Positions 31,261 through 39,844 of a stretch of 42,369 nucleotides of DNA are shown here, piece by piece. Origin of the DNA: Modestobacter excelsi. Its GTDB lineage: Bacteria; Actinomycetota; Actinomycetes; Mycobacteriales; Geodermatophilaceae. Positions within the stretch are counted from its first letter, which is position 1, and each line of letters starts with the position of its first letter. The notes beneath the pieces are model-generated. The model searched no databases and had not been told where the DNA came from. It was given only the letters and a program-made list of their open reading frames with translations. Position numbers and translations under genes: made by a program. The stretch lies in assembly GCF_005930495.1 (NCBI RefSeq), contig NZ_SJEX01000042.1, forward strand, positions 1 to 42,369, read 5' to 3'.

Positions 31261-31557
31261 TCAGACGGCGGGGGTGGCGAAGCCGATCTCCATCGACGCG
31301 ATGCCGGCCGGGAAGGTCTCGAACACCTTCGCCCGCTCCGGGCTGGCCTGGTAGGTCTCCTGGGCCGCCAGGAACGCCGCCTCGTCACCGTCGTGCGCGA
31401 CGGCCCAGGTGAAGGTCTGGTGCTCGTGCTCGGCCAGCGCGAACAGCACCCGGAAGCCGAACTGCTCACGCGTCGGGAGCAGCGTCGGGAACCAGGCCAG
31501 GAAGTCGGCCATCCGGCCGGGCTCGAGCACGTAGCGGCGCAGCTGCACGGTCTCCAT
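31261..31557 (-). CDS. NIPSNAP family protein
   Basis: A 98-aa ferredoxin-like-fold protein of the NIPSNAP type: VQLRRYVLEPGRMADFLAWF opens the domain, and the middle FRVLFALAEHEHQTFTWAVA is typical. Members are small dimeric alpha/beta-barrel proteins of unknown, often catabolic, function. ATG start at 31557. It lies 45 nt after the VOC gene on the same strand and converges on the transporter operon. Confidence 0.85.
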   Translation of the reverse strand: METVQLRRYVLEPGRMADFLAWFPTLLPTREQFGFRVLFALAEHEHQTFTWAVAHDGDEAAFLAAQETYQASPERAKVFETFPAGIASMEIGFATPAV

Positions 31558-31602
31558 GCCGCCATCCTGCCGGGCCCGGTCACCCGGGGCCCGGCAGGGA
31601 GG

Positions 31603-31953
31603 TCAGGACGGCGGTGCGTAGAACTGCAGGTCGTTGCCCTCGGAGTCCTTGAACGGCGCGATCCGGCCCCACGGGTGGTCGCTGATGCCGCCGGAGAACT
31701 CCACGCCCTTGCCCTTCAGCTCCGCCACCTCGGCCTCGATGTCGCCCTCGGGCTGGAAGGTGATGACGGCGCCGCCGTGCGAGTGGCCGGTGCCCTCCCG
31801 GGCGTTGAGCCCGATCATCAGGCCGTTGGCGTCGAACTCGCTCCAGTCCTCGGTGGTCTTCTGCTCGCTCAGGCCCAGGGTGTCCCGGTAGAACGCCCGC
31901 GCCCGGTCCATGTCGTCGACCGGGACCCACACACTCGCCACGCCACTCGCCAC
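31603..31953 (-). CDS. VOC family protein (glyoxalase/bleomycin resistance fold)
   Basis: A 116-aa single-domain VOC protein. It starts VWVPVDDMDRARAFYRDTLG, has GAVITFQPEGDIEAEVAELK and ends PFKDSEGNDLQFYAP with the conserved Glu/Asn-Asp region. Members bind a metal and act on small molecules as dioxygenases, isomerases or resistance proteins; the substrate is unknown. GTG 31953 is chosen because GGAG lies 7 nt upstream. It is divergent from the MetY gene, with a palindrome between. Confidence 0.85.
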   Translation of the reverse strand: MASGVASVWVPVDDMDRARAFYRDTLGLSEQKTTEDWSEFDANGLMIGLNAREGTGHSHGGAVITFQPEGDIEAEVAELKGKGVEFSGGISDHPWGRIAPFKDSEGNDLQFYAPPS

Positions 31954-31978
31954 GTCCGGACTCCTCGTCCCTCGTCGT

Positions 31979-31994
31979 CGGTCGTGTACGACCG
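31979..31994. promoter_or_regulatory. Candidate operator between VOC and MetY genes
   Basis: A perfect inverted repeat, CGGTCGT and ACGACCG with a 2-nt centre, lies in the 115-nt divergent region, 26 nt from the VOC start and 75 nt from the MetY start. No regulator gene is adjacent. Confidence 0.45.
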
Positions 31995-32068
31995 GGTGCC
32001 CACCTCCCCCCTCCGGCAACCACCCGCGGCAGGGGGCAGACTCGGCACGAGCCGACGAGAGGACGACG

Positions 32069-33361
32069 ATGGCCGACCGCACCTGGGGGTTCCGGACCCG
32101 TGCCCTGCACGCCGGAGGGGCGCCCGACCCGACCACCGGCGCCCGCGCCGTGCCGATCTACCAGACGACGTCGTTCGTGTTCGACTCCGCCGACGACGCG
32201 GCCAACCTCTTCGCCCTGCAGAAGTACGGCAACGTCTACAGCCGGATCGCCAACCCGACGGTGGCGGCGCTGGAGGAGCGGATCGCCTCGCTGGAGGGCG
32301 GGCTCGGCGCGGTCGCCACGTCGTCCGGGCAGGCCGCGGAGTTCCTCACCTTCGCTGCGCTCGCCGGCGCCGGTGACCACATCGTGGCCGCCGCCTCGCT
32401 GTACGGCGGCACGATCACCCAGCTCGACGTCACGCTGCGCCGGTTCGGGGTGGAGACGACGTTCGTGCGCGGCAACGACCCGGCCGACTACGCCGCGGCG
32501 ATCACCGACCGCACCAAGCTGGTGTTCGCCGAGGTGGTGGCCAACCCGGGCAGCGACGTCGCGGACATCGCCGGGCTGGCCGAGGTCGCGCACGCCGCCG
32601 GCGTGCCGCTGGTGGTCGACGCGACCACCGCCACCCCGTGGCTGTGCCGGCCGATCGAGCACGGCGCGGACATCGTCCTCCACTCGGCCACCAAGTTCCT
32701 CGGCGGCCACGGGACGACGCTCGGCGGGCTGGTCGTGGACGCCGGCACCTTCGACTGGGGCAACGGCCGCTTCCCCGGGATGACCGAGCCCAGCGACAGC
32801 TACGGCGGCATCCGCTGGTGGGACAACTTCGGCGAGTACGGCTTCCTCACCAAGCTGCGCAGCGAGCAGCTCCGCGACGTGGGTGCCACGCTCGCCCCGC
32901 ACAGCGCCTTCCTGCTGCTGATGGGCATCGAGACGCTGCCGCAGCGGATGCGCGAGCACGTGGCCAACGCCCAGCGGGTCGCCGAGTGGCTGGACGCCGA
33001 CGAGCGGGTCGCCTGGGTGCGGTACTCGGGGCTGCCGAGCCACCGCGACCACGCCCTCGCCCAGCGGTACCTGCCCGAGGGCCCGGGGGCGGTGTTCAGC
33101 TTCGGCGTCGTCGGCGGGCGGGACGCCGGGCGCCGGTTCATCGAGTCCGTCGAGCTGTGCAGCCACCTGGCCAACATCGGCGACGCCCGCACGCTGGTCA
33201 TCCACCCCGGCTCCACCACGCACGGCCAGCTGTCGGTCGAGCAGCTGGAGACCGGCGGGGTGTCACCGGACCTGATCCGCATCTCGGTCGGTCTGGAGGA
33301 CGTCGAGGACGTCCTGTGGGACCTCGACCAGGCTCTGGCCGCGGCGGTGAAGGATGTCTGA
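32069..33361 (+). CDS. metY: O-acetylhomoserine sulfhydrylase (MetY type)
   Basis: A 430-aa PLP enzyme of the Cys/Met metabolism family. It makes homocysteine from O-acetylhomoserine and sulfide. Seen: [20 protein letters not shown] at the start, [20 protein letters not shown] (phosphate-binding Tyr/Arg), [23 protein letters not shown]-binding Lys209 in [12 protein letters not shown], and [11 protein letters not shown] near the end, where the substrate carboxylate binds. Length fits MetY rather than the shorter MetB or MetC. ATG at 32069 with GAGAGGA upstream. The CoA-binding gene overlaps its end by 8 nt, so they form an operon, as often seen with MetY. Confidence 0.92.
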   Translation: MADRTWGFRTRALHAGGAPDPTTGARAVPIYQTTSFVFDSADDAANLFALQKYGNVYSRIANPTVAALEERIASLEGGLGAVATSSGQAAEFLTFAALAGAGDHIVAAASLYGGTITQLDVTLRRFGVETTFVRGNDPADYAAAITDRTKLVFAEVVANPGSDVADIAGLAEVAHAAGVPLVVDATTATPWLCRPIEHGADIVLHSATKFLGGHGTTLGGLVVDAGTFDWGNGRFPGMTEPSDSYGGIRWWDNFGEYGFLTKLRSEQLRDVGATLAPHSAFLLLMGIETLPQRMREHVANAQRVAEWLDADERVAWVRYSGLPSHRDHALAQRYLPEGPGAVFSFGVVGGRDAGRRFIESVELCSHLANIGDARTLVIHPGSTTHGQLSVEQLETGGVSPDLIRISVGLEDVEDVLWDLDQALAAAVKDV

Positions 33362-33854
33362 CGTGCGCACCTGGGAGGGCCCCAGCGCCCGCGAGCGGCA
33401 GGCCATCCTGGCCCGGACGACGACCGTGGCGATCGTCGGCGCCTCGGACAACCCCTCGCGGGCCAGCTACTTCGTCGCCACCTACCTGCTGTCGACGTCG
33501 CCGTACGAGATCTGGTTCGTCAACCCGCGGGCCACGGAGATCCTCGGCCGGCCGGTCTACCCGTCGCTGGCCGACGTCCCCGGCACCCCCGACGTGGTCG
33601 ACGTCTTCCGCCGGCCCAGCGACCTGCCGGAGGTGCTGGACGAGACGCTGGCGGCCGGGGCCCGCACGCTGTGGCTCCAGCTCGGGCTGTGGGACGACGA
33701 CGTCGCCTCCCGCGCGGAGGACGCCGGGCTCGAGGTCGTCATGGACCGCTGCCTGAAGATCGAGCACGCCCGGTTCGCCGGCGGCCTGCACTGGGCCGGG
33801 TTCGACACCGGGGTGATCAGCTCGCGCCGCACCCGCGGCCTGCCCACCGCCTGA
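33354..33854 (+). CDS. CoA-binding domain protein (YccU type)
   Basis: A 166-aa Rossmann-fold protein of the CoA_binding family. It has VAIVGASDNPSRASYFVATY near residue 25, WFVNPRATEILGRPVYPSLA and a conserved CLKIEH near the end. Such proteins bind CoA or a related nucleotide; their biological role is unclear. It overlaps metY by 8 nt and the NUDIX gene by TGATG, and is likely co-expressed with both. A GTG 9 nt downstream (33363) is an alternative start. Confidence 0.88.
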   Translation: MSDVRTWEGPSARERQAILARTTTVAIVGASDNPSRASYFVATYLLSTSPYEIWFVNPRATEILGRPVYPSLADVPGTPDVVDVFRRPSDLPEVLDETLAAGARTLWLQLGLWDDDVASRAEDAGLEVVMDRCLKIEHARFAGGLHWAGFDTGVISSRRTRGLPTA

Positions 33855-34318
33855 TGCTGCACCGCTCACCCACCGACGGCTGGACCACCTGCGCCCTGGG
33901 ACACCGGCACTGGGGGCTGGCCGGCGCCGCGGGTCTGCTGCTGCACCGGGCCGGCGCGTCCGGCGTCGAGGTGCTGCTGCAGCTGCGCGTCGAGTGGTCG
34001 CACCACGGCGGCACCTGGGGCACCCCGGGCGGCGCGCTCCACCCCGCGGAGTCGGCGGTCGACGGCGCGCTGCGGGAGGCGGGTGAGGAGCTCGGGCTGC
34101 GCCGGTCCGACGTCGTCCTCGGGGCCGAGTCCGTCGACGACCACGGCGGCTGGAGCTACACGACCGTGCTCGCCACCCCGGCCGGCGAGCTGGAGCCGGG
34201 CGCCCTGGCGCTGAACGAGGAGAGCGTCGGCGTCGACTGGTGGCCGCTGGCCGCACTGCCCGAGCTGCACCCGGGCTTCTCCGCCTCGCTGCCGACGCTC
34301 CGCCCGCTGCTGGCCTGA
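33854..34318 (+). CDS. NUDIX hydrolase
   Basis: A 154-aa NUDIX protein. The box Gx5Ex7REUxEExGU is complete: GALHPAE, then REAGEELGL. The conserved start GLAGAAGLLLHRAG and WGTPGG precede it. Members hydrolyse nucleoside diphosphates linked to another group; the substrate is unknown. The ATG overlaps the previous stop (TGATG). It is the last gene of the metY operon and converges on the endonuclease/phosphatase gene. Confidence 0.9.
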   Translation: MLHRSPTDGWTTCALGHRHWGLAGAAGLLLHRAGASGVEVLLQLRVEWSHHGGTWGTPGGALHPAESAVDGALREAGEELGLRRSDVVLGAESVDDHGGWSYTTVLATPAGELEPGALALNEESVGVDWWPLAALPELHPGFSASLPTLRPLLA

Positions 34319-34359
34319 GCGTCCCCACCCGGGACCACTTTCGGCGCCGGGACCGGACC

Positions 34360-35163
34360 TCAGCTGGTGCTGACCGTCACGGTCGCCAGCCGGTGGTCGC
34401 CGATCGCGAGCCGGCGGACCACCGGGCGGGCGGCGTGCACCGTCGCCGGCCCCAGCACGTGGTCGAACTGCACCCGCGGCGCGGCTGCGGGGTAGGTCGG
34501 CTCGCTGACCAGCCGCTGCCCCCCGAAGACCCGCGCCGGCAGAGGGCCGACGAGGTTGAGGTCGCCGGCCAGCAGCACCGGTCCCGGCAGGGTCGCCGCC
34601 CAGCGCCGCAGCCGGCCCAGCTGCCGGAGGGCGGTGTGCGGGGCGAAGGACAGGTGCGTGGCGATCACGGTGCACCCGTCGAGCTCGGCGGCGATCGCCA
34701 GCCGCGGCTCGTCGGGGAACCACCACCAGCGGGTCTTCCCGGTCCGCGGGTCGGGCGCCTGCAGCGGCAGCCGAGCCCGGCCGGCACCCAGCGCGAGCAC
34801 CGACCAGTGCCGCACCGGCAGCCGACTGACCAGGGCGATCCCGTAGTGCGGGCCGGTCAGCGTCTCCCAGGACCCGCGCAGCACCGGTGGGTCGACCGGC
34901 GTCCAGCTGCGGAACGGGCTGGGCGTGCCGGCGACGGCCGCGGCGAACCGCCAGTCGGTCGCGCCCAGCCCGGCGGCCACGGCGGCGGCCTGGTCGACCC
35001 CGCCCGAGCGCGGCTGGGCGACGTCGACCTCCTGGACGGCGAGGACGTCGGCGTCGACGTCGGCGAGGGCGGCGGTCAACGAGGCGGCGTCACCGGAGCG
35101 GCCCACCTCGTCCCGGCCGGAGGCGAGGTTGAGCGTGCCGATCCGCAGGTCCACGCCCGCCAT
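34360..35163 (-). CDS. Endonuclease/exonuclease/phosphatase family protein
   Basis: A 267-aa member of the EEP superfamily. Motifs in order: RIGTLNLASGRD (Asn), VLAVQEVD (metal-binding Glu), ATHLSFAPH, LLAGDLNL (Asp/Asn) and the final AIGDHRLATVTV (Asp-His pair). No signal peptide or membrane span. The substrate (nucleic acid, phospholipid or sugar phosphate) cannot be told. ATG start at 35163. A 19-bp perfect hairpin lies only 15 nt upstream of it. Confidence 0.9.
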   Translation of the reverse strand: MAGVDLRIGTLNLASGRDEVGRSGDAASLTAALADVDADVLAVQEVDVAQPRSGGVDQAAAVAAGLGATDWRFAAAVAGTPSPFRSWTPVDPPVLRGSWETLTGPHYGIALVSRLPVRHWSVLALGAGRARLPLQAPDPRTGKTRWWWFPDEPRLAIAAELDGCTVIATHLSFAPHTALRQLGRLRRWAATLPGPVLLAGDLNLVGPLPARVFGGQRLVSEPTYPAAAPRVQFDHVLGPATVHAARPVVRRLAIGDHRLATVTVSTS

Positions 35164-35178
35164 CAGACCAGTCCGCGG

Positions 35179-35237
35179 ACGCTCGTGCTCTGCTCACCAT
35201 CGTGAGCAGAGCACGAGCGTGAGCAGGTGACCTGGTC
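35179..35237. repeat. 19-bp hairpin plus CAGGTGACCTG palindrome in a divergent promoter region
   Basis: Arms 35179-35197 and 35202-35220 are perfectly complementary (19 bp) around a 4-nt loop. Directly after it, 35221-35237 is a near-palindrome with centre CAGGTGACCTG, like the one at 16761-16777. Both neighbours start here, so this is not the usual place for a terminator. A TAGGTT -10 box for menB lies at 35265-35270, 6 nt before its GTG. Confidence 0.65.
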
Positions 35238-35276
35238 GGCGAGGCAGGAGGACCCCGCGACGGCTAGGTTCGGGCC

Positions 35277-36167
35277 GTGAGTGCACGCGCGGACGTCTCG
35301 GAGATCTTCGACGCATCAGCCTGGGAGCCCGTCGCGGGCTTCGAGGGGCTCACCGACGTCACCTACCACCGCGCCGTGGACGCCGGTGTCGTGCGGATCG
35401 CCCTGGACCGGCCCGAGGTGCGCAACGCCTTCCGCCCCGAGACCGTCGACCAACTGCTCGCCGTCTTCGAGCACGCCCGGCTCAGCACCGACGTCGGCTG
35501 CGTGCTGCTCACCGGCAACGGCCCGAGCGAGAAGGACGGCGGCTGGGCCTTCTGCTCCGGGGGCGACCAGCGGGTGCGGGGCAGGTACGGCTACGAGGCC
35601 GGCGACGGGGCGAACGGCAGGCTGCACATCCTGGAGGTGCAGCGGCTGATCCGGTTCATGCCGAAGGTGGTCATCTGCGTCGTCCCCGGCTGGGCGGCCG
35701 GCGGCGGGCACAGCCTGCACGTCGTCGCCGACCTCACCCTGGCCAGCGCGGAGCACGCCCGGTTCAAGCAGACCGACGCCGACGTGGGCAGCTTCGACGG
35801 CGGCTTCGGCTCGGCCTACCTGGCCCGCCAGGTCGGTCAGAAGTTCGCCCGCGAGATCTTCTTCCTCGGTGAGGAGTACTCCGCCGAGGACGCGCACCGG
35901 ATGGGCATGGTCAACCGGGTCGTGCCGCACGCCGAGCTGGAGGCGACCGCGCTGGACTGGGGCCGCCGGGTGGTGGCCAAGAGCCCGACCGCGCAGCGGA
36001 TGCTCAAGTACTCGTTCAACCTGATCGACGACGGCCTGGTCGGCCAGCAGCTCTTCGCCGGGGAGACGACCCGGCTGGCCTACATGGCCGAGGAGGCCGT
36101 CGAGGGGCGCGACTCGTTCCTGGAGAAGCGTCCCGCCGACTTCGGCCGCTTCCCCTGGCACGTCTGA
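35277..36167 (+). CDS. menB: 1,4-dihydroxy-2-naphthoyl-CoA synthase
   Basis: A 296-aa crotonase-fold enzyme that closes the naphthoquinone ring in menaquinone synthesis. Clear MenB features: FCSGGDQRVRGRYGYE, GWAAGGGHSLHVVADLTLAS, and VGSFDGGFGSAYLARQVGQK with the catalytic Ser/Asp, then AREIFFLGEEYSAEDAHRMG. The length fits. It starts at GTG 35277 with a TAGGTT -10 box just upstream, suggesting leaderless translation. The other men genes are not in this window. A 110-aa gene follows 11 nt later. Confidence 0.95.
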   Translation: MSARADVSEIFDASAWEPVAGFEGLTDVTYHRAVDAGVVRIALDRPEVRNAFRPETVDQLLAVFEHARLSTDVGCVLLTGNGPSEKDGGWAFCSGGDQRVRGRYGYEAGDGANGRLHILEVQRLIRFMPKVVICVVPGWAAGGGHSLHVVADLTLASAEHARFKQTDADVGSFDGGFGSAYLARQVGQKFAREIFFLGEEYSAEDAHRMGMVNRVVPHAELEATALDWGRRVVAKSPTAQRMLKYSFNLIDDGLVGQQLFAGETTRLAYMAEEAVEGRDSFLEKRPADFGRFPWHV

Positions 36168-36178
36168 GAGGAGACACC

Positions 36179-36511
36179 GTGATCGTCGAGGTGATGGGTG
36201 GTGCCGACGAGGTGCCGGAGGTGCGGGTCGTGGACGTGGACGACCTGACCCGGCTGCACCTGGCCGTCGGGGCGGTGACCGACGACGAGGCGGACCAGGC
36301 GCTGCGGGCCGCCGGGCTCGGCCGGCTGGTCGACGGGGACACCGGCGTGCTCGACGTGGCCGCGCTGCGCGCCGCGGCCGAGCCGCAGGCGACCGCAGCC
36401 GACTGGGGCACGCAGTTCGACGGGATGGTCTCCTCCGCGGCCGGCAAGGGGTGGACGGCGGACGACGGCGCCGGGTTGCAGGTGCACGTCGAGCCCGCGG
36501 CATCCGCCTGA
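36179..36511 (+). CDS. Hypothetical protein downstream of menB
   Basis: A 110-aa acidic protein I do not recognise. GTG start at 36179 with GAGGAGA 5 nt upstream. It has a beta-rich start (VRVVDVDDLTRLHLAVGAVT), a helix DDEADQALRAAGLGRL, and a C-terminal Ala/Gly-rich end. No signal peptide or membrane span. The 11-nt gap to menB suggests one transcript, so a role linked to quinone synthesis is possible but unsupported by motifs. Confidence 0.75.
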   Translation: MIVEVMGGADEVPEVRVVDVDDLTRLHLAVGAVTDDEADQALRAAGLGRLVDGDTGVLDVAALRAAAEPQATAADWGTQFDGMVSSAAGKGWTADDGAGLQVHVEPAASA

Positions 36512-36613
36512 TCAGTTCCGAAACGCCGACGGAGCGGTACCGACGCGCTGTGGAATCGATCAGATTGCGCGTCGATGTTGTGGTCGCTCCACTTTCTAGG
36601 GAACGATTGCACG

Positions 36614-37243
36614 GTGACCACCACGGACGTGCCACAGCGAACCTCCGGTGCCCGCCCCCCGGGTCGGCCGCTGTCCACCGAGCTGTCCGGGCAACTGGTC
36701 GCCGTCGCGATGGACATCCTCGCCGACGAGGGGTGGGGCCGGCTCAACAGCGACCGGGTCGCCGCGCGCGCCCGCGCGGGCAAGGCGGGCATCTACCGCC
36801 GCTGGCCCACGATGGCCGCGCTCGCCCGGCACGCCCTGAGCACGACCACCCTGGTCGCCGTGCCGGAGGGCGCCGGGTCGCTGAGCGCTGACCTGTGCGC
36901 GCTGCTCCGGCCCTGGACGCGGCCGCTGAGCCGGGAGGAGCGGGCCGCCGCCAGCCTCGTGGGTGCCGCCCGGCACGACGAGGAGCTGCGCGCCGGGCTC
37001 GACGAGGCCCTGGTGCACCCGCTGGCCGGCGCGGTGCGCGAGCTCGCCGACCGGGAGGCCGGTCGCGGGCGGGAGCTCCCCGACGAGCGGGTCGCCCTCC
37101 TCGGTCAGGTGCTGCAGGCGCTGTGGTGGCAGCGCTACACGAGCTTCGGCGCCGCCCCGATGAGCACCGAACAGGTCGAGGACCTGGTCGACGACGTCCT
37201 GCTGCCGATCACCGACCCGGACCGCGCCGCGCCGCGCCGCTGA
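36614..37243 (+). CDS. TetR/AcrR family transcriptional regulator
   Basis: A 209-aa TetR protein. Helix-turn-helix NSDRVAARARAGKAGIYRRW (about 39-58). The C-terminal half, with a Trp pair in ALWWQRYTSFG, resembles the TetR C16-type domain. I prefer GTG 36614 to the ATG at 36575, since the conserved region begins just after it. The 102-nt upstream region has several short inverted repeats, among them GTGG/CCAC at 36579-36591. It converges tail to tail with the next TetR gene, with a 1-nt gap, and shares no obvious target. Confidence 0.87.
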   Translation: MTTTDVPQRTSGARPPGRPLSTELSGQLVAVAMDILADEGWGRLNSDRVAARARAGKAGIYRRWPTMAALARHALSTTTLVAVPEGAGSLSADLCALLRPWTRPLSREERAAASLVGAARHDEELRAGLDEALVHPLAGAVRELADREAGRGRELPDERVALLGQVLQALWWQRYTSFGAAPMSTEQVEDLVDDVLLPITDPDRAAPRR

Positions 37244-37244
37244 G

Positions 37245-37934
37245 TCAGCCGGCCGGGTCGAACAGCCGGCCGGCCAGGGCGCGCGCGCACCGCTCGACCT
37301 CGGTGAGCGTCCCCGCCGTCGTCCCCCGGGCGACGGACGGGCGGTGGCCGTCCGGGTCGGCGGCCAGCACGAGACGGCGGTTCTCCAGCACCAGGGCCCG
37401 ACCGGCGACCAGGAACAGGTCGGCGACGAGCCGGCTGAGCACGCGCGCCGCCGTCGGGTCCATCGCCGGTGCCGCTGACCATTCTCCGTTGGCGATCGCC
37501 GCGGTGAGCGCGACGGTGACCCGCTCACCGGTCTGCTCGACCAGGGTGCGCTCGCGGGCCTGCAGGGACGTCGAGGCATCCAGCGCCTCGACGTAGCCGC
37601 GGTTCTCCGGCCGGGCCTCCCGCTCGAGCACCTCGACGAGGTCGAGCTCCAGGTAGTCGCGCAACGCGGTCACCGGGTCGGTGCCCGGGGCGCGCCCGGT
37701 GACCGCCGCAACGGACAGCTCGACCCACGGGGTGCGCCCGGCGAAGAAGAGCGCCTCCTTGGTCTCGAAGTGGTTGAACACCGTCTGGACGGCGACGTCG
37801 GCAGCGGCGGCGACGTCGGCGATGGTGACCGCGTCGAACCCGCGCTCGGCGAACAGCCGCTGCGCCGTCTCGCGCACCGCCGCCCGGGTCTGCGCCTTGC
37901 GGCGCTCCCGGCGGCCCCCGCTGTCGGCAGTCAC
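37245..37934 (-). CDS. TetR/AcrR family transcriptional regulator
   Basis: A 229-aa TetR protein. The helix-turn-helix is VTIADVAAAADVAVQTVFNH, followed by FETKEALFF, typical of the family. The frame extends to a TTG at 37943, but GTG 37934 is likelier, as a TAGATT -10 box (37947-37942) lies 7 nt before it, fitting leaderless translation. The -10 region contains the palindrome ATCTAGAT and may be a self-operator. The upstream DUF5946 gene on the same strand ends 31 nt away, so the two may also be transcribed together. Confidence 0.88.
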   Translation of the reverse strand: MTADSGGRRERRKAQTRAAVRETAQRLFAERGFDAVTIADVAAAADVAVQTVFNHFETKEALFFAGRTPWVELSVAAVTGRAPGTDPVTALRDYLELDLVEVLEREARPENRGYVEALDASTSLQARERTLVEQTGERVTVALTAAIANGEWSAAPAMDPTAARVLSRLVADLFLVAGRALVLENRRLVLAADPDGHRPSVARGTTAGTLTEVERCARALAGRLFDPAG

Positions 37935-37965
37935 GGCGAACAATCTAGATGAATTCGTCCGTAAC

Positions 37966-38520
37966 TCATCGGCCCGCAGCTGAGCCGGTCAGCACAGCGT
38001 CCGCCGCAGCGCGGACGGCGGGGTGCGCCGCTGCCCCGTCGGTCCACACCGCGTGGGCCCACGACCGGACCAGTGCGGGCAGGTCCACCACGTCGAGGTC
38101 GGCGGCCAGGTCGGCCACGGTCGTCGTCCAGCGGACCGGCCGGGACGGCAGCCGGGGTGCCGCGTCGTCCACCCGTCCGGCCAGCCCACCGGCGCGGAGC
38201 GGGTCGGTGCCGCGCTCCAGCCACAGGCACAGCCGCAGCGCGGCTGCGGCCGGTTCCCCGGCCACCGGGTGCTGGGCGGCGTAGGCGTCGGTGGCCAGCT
38301 GCAGCAGGGCCGCGGTCCGCACGTCCTGCGCCGCCTCCTCCCGGAGCCCGCGCACGGTCACCTCGAACAGGCCGGCGCAGCTCGCGGAGGCGCCGGGCGA
38401 GCTGCCGACCGGCCCGGGGACGAGCACCGCCCCGCAGCCCGGGCAGACCTCGGCCTCCGGCCGCTCCGGGCCGGCCGGGTCCGCGGTCGCGGTGTCGGCA
38501 CGGGTCTCGGCGTCGGTCAC
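37966..38520 (-). CDS. DUF5946 family protein
   Basis: A 184-aa protein. It has a zinc-ribbon-like start (CPGCGAVLVPG) with a further Cys in GASASCAGLFE, and the phrase ATDAYAAQHP that I associate with DUF5946. The later part is helical with no catalytic motif visible. Function unknown. GTG start at 38520. It is divergent from the alcohol dehydrogenase gene. Confidence 0.75.
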   Translation of the reverse strand: MTDAETRADTATADPAGPERPEAEVCPGCGAVLVPGPVGSSPGASASCAGLFEVTVRGLREEAAQDVRTAALLQLATDAYAAQHPVAGEPAAAALRLCLWLERGTDPLRAGGLAGRVDDAAPRLPSRPVRWTTTVADLAADLDVVDLPALVRSWAHAVWTDGAAAHPAVRAAADAVLTGSAAGR

Positions 38521-38617
38521 GGTGGTCGATCGTGCCGCACCCGGCCGTCCGGTGTGCCCGCGGGCTGTCGTCGCGACCAGCCTGGCACCAGGGGTCGGGC
38601 GGTCGGCGGGCAGCGCC

Positions 38618-38623
38618 TAGCGT
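38618..38623 (+). promoter_or_regulatory. -10 element of the alcohol dehydrogenase gene
   Basis: TAGCGT, 35 nt before the ATG at 38659, in the 138-nt divergent region. GGAGA at 38648-38652 is the ribosome site. No clear -35 or operator seen. Confidence 0.4.
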
Positions 38624-38658
38624 GGTCCGGATCACCCCTGCGGACCCGGAGACGATCG

Positions 38659-39765
38659 ATGAAGACGCACGGAGCTGTGCTGCGCGGGCCCGGCGACTGG
38701 GAGGTCGTCGAGCTCGAGGTCCTCGACCCGGCGCCGGGCCAGGTGCTGGTCGAGATGGCCTTCGCCGGCCTGTGCCACTCCGACGAGCACCTGCGCTTCG
38801 AGAGCCAGCGGTACCCGATCGTCGGCGGCCACGAGGGGGCCGGCACGGTGCTCGCCGTCGGTGCGGGCGTCCGGACGGTGCAGCCCGGCGACCACGTCGT
38901 CACCTCCTTCCTGCCCGCGTGCGGGCACTGCCGGTGGTGCGCGTCGGGCCGGTCCAACCTCTGCGACCTGGGCGCGACCATCGGCACCGGGCAGCTCCCC
39001 GACGGCACCTGGCCGTTCCGGCTGGACGGCGCGGAGGTCGGCGGCTTCTGCATGGTCGGTGCCTTCGCCCGGCACTCCCTGCTGTCGGAGTTCTCCTGCG
39101 TGCGGATCGAGCCCCACCTGCCGCTGGACGTCGCCGCGCTGATGGCCTGCAGCGTGCCGACCGGCTGGGGCTCGGCGGTGAACGCCGGCCCGGTGCGGCA
39201 GGGGGACGTCGTGGTCGTCGTCGGCACCGGCGGGGTCGGCTGCAACGCGGTGCAGGGCGCGGCGATGGCCGGTGCCGGGCACGTCATCGCCGTCGACCCG
39301 GTCGAGTTCCGCCGCGAGTTCGCCCGCACGCTGGGTGCCACCCACGCGGTGGCCGGCACCAGGGAGGCCGCGTCGCTGGCCAAGGAGCTGTCCCGGGGCA
39401 CCGGCGCGGACGTCGTCGTCCTGGCCACCGGCACCACCAGCTCGGAGGTCACCGGTGGTGCCCACCGCTGCCTGGGCAAGGGCGGCACGCTGGTGCTCAC
39501 CGGCCTGGCCGACCACACGCTGGACACCACGGTCGCGCTGCCGGGCAACATCACCACCGTCTTCGAGCAGCGGGTCCAGGGCGCGCTCTACGGGATGTGC
39601 AACGCCTACCGCGACATCCCGCGGCTGCTCCGGCTCTACGAGCAGGGGACGCTCAAGGTCTCCGAGCTCATCACCCGGCGCTACGCCCTCGACGAGGTCA
39701 ACCAGGGCTACCAGGACCAGCGCGACGGGACCGTCATCCGCGGCATGCTCCAGCACCAGCACTGA
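38659..39765 (+). CDS. Zinc-dependent alcohol dehydrogenase, NDMA-dependent type
   Basis: A 368-aa medium-chain dehydrogenase. Catalytic zinc ligands: GLCHSDEH and GGHEGAG; structural zinc: the four Cys of CGHCRWCASGRSNLC; cofactor motif VVGTGGVGCNAVQGAA. The start MKTHGAVLRGPGDWEVVELE and the long insertion after the Cys cluster fit the actinobacterial NDMA-dependent (nicotinoprotein) group, which oxidise alcohols with tightly bound NAD and often have an unknown electron carrier. That carrier's genes are not in this window. The gene is followed by a strong hairpin. Confidence 0.9.
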   Translation: MKTHGAVLRGPGDWEVVELEVLDPAPGQVLVEMAFAGLCHSDEHLRFESQRYPIVGGHEGAGTVLAVGAGVRTVQPGDHVVTSFLPACGHCRWCASGRSNLCDLGATIGTGQLPDGTWPFRLDGAEVGGFCMVGAFARHSLLSEFSCVRIEPHLPLDVAALMACSVPTGWGSAVNAGPVRQGDVVVVVGTGGVGCNAVQGAAMAGAGHVIAVDPVEFRREFARTLGATHAVAGTREAASLAKELSRGTGADVVVLATGTTSSEVTGGAHRCLGKGGTLVLTGLADHTLDTTVALPGNITTVFEQRVQGALYGMCNAYRDIPRLLRLYEQGTLKVSELITRRYALDEVNQGYQDQRDGTVIRGMLQHQH

Positions 39766-39772
39766 GCGCCGC

Positions 39773-39808
39773 CCGCGGGGGACCGTGTTGGCCAACATGG
39801 CCCCGCGG
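39773..39808 (+). terminator. Terminator after the alcohol dehydrogenase gene
   Basis: CCGCGGGG (39773-39780) pairs with CCCCGCGG (39801-39808). Inside, after a 2-nt bulge, CCG pairs with TGG (one wobble) and TGTTGG with CCAACA. About 17 bp in total, 7 nt after the stop codon. Confidence 0.7.
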
Positions 39809-39844
39809 GGCGTGAGGTGGCGGTCGGTTGGGCAACTCACGGGC

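Noticed and set aside
38023-38658. N-terminal extension of the alcohol dehydrogenase, and a parallel 580-codon frame
   Set aside because: The family starts at MKTHGAVL (38659) with a ribosome site; the upstream frame is the shadow of the DUF5946 gene.
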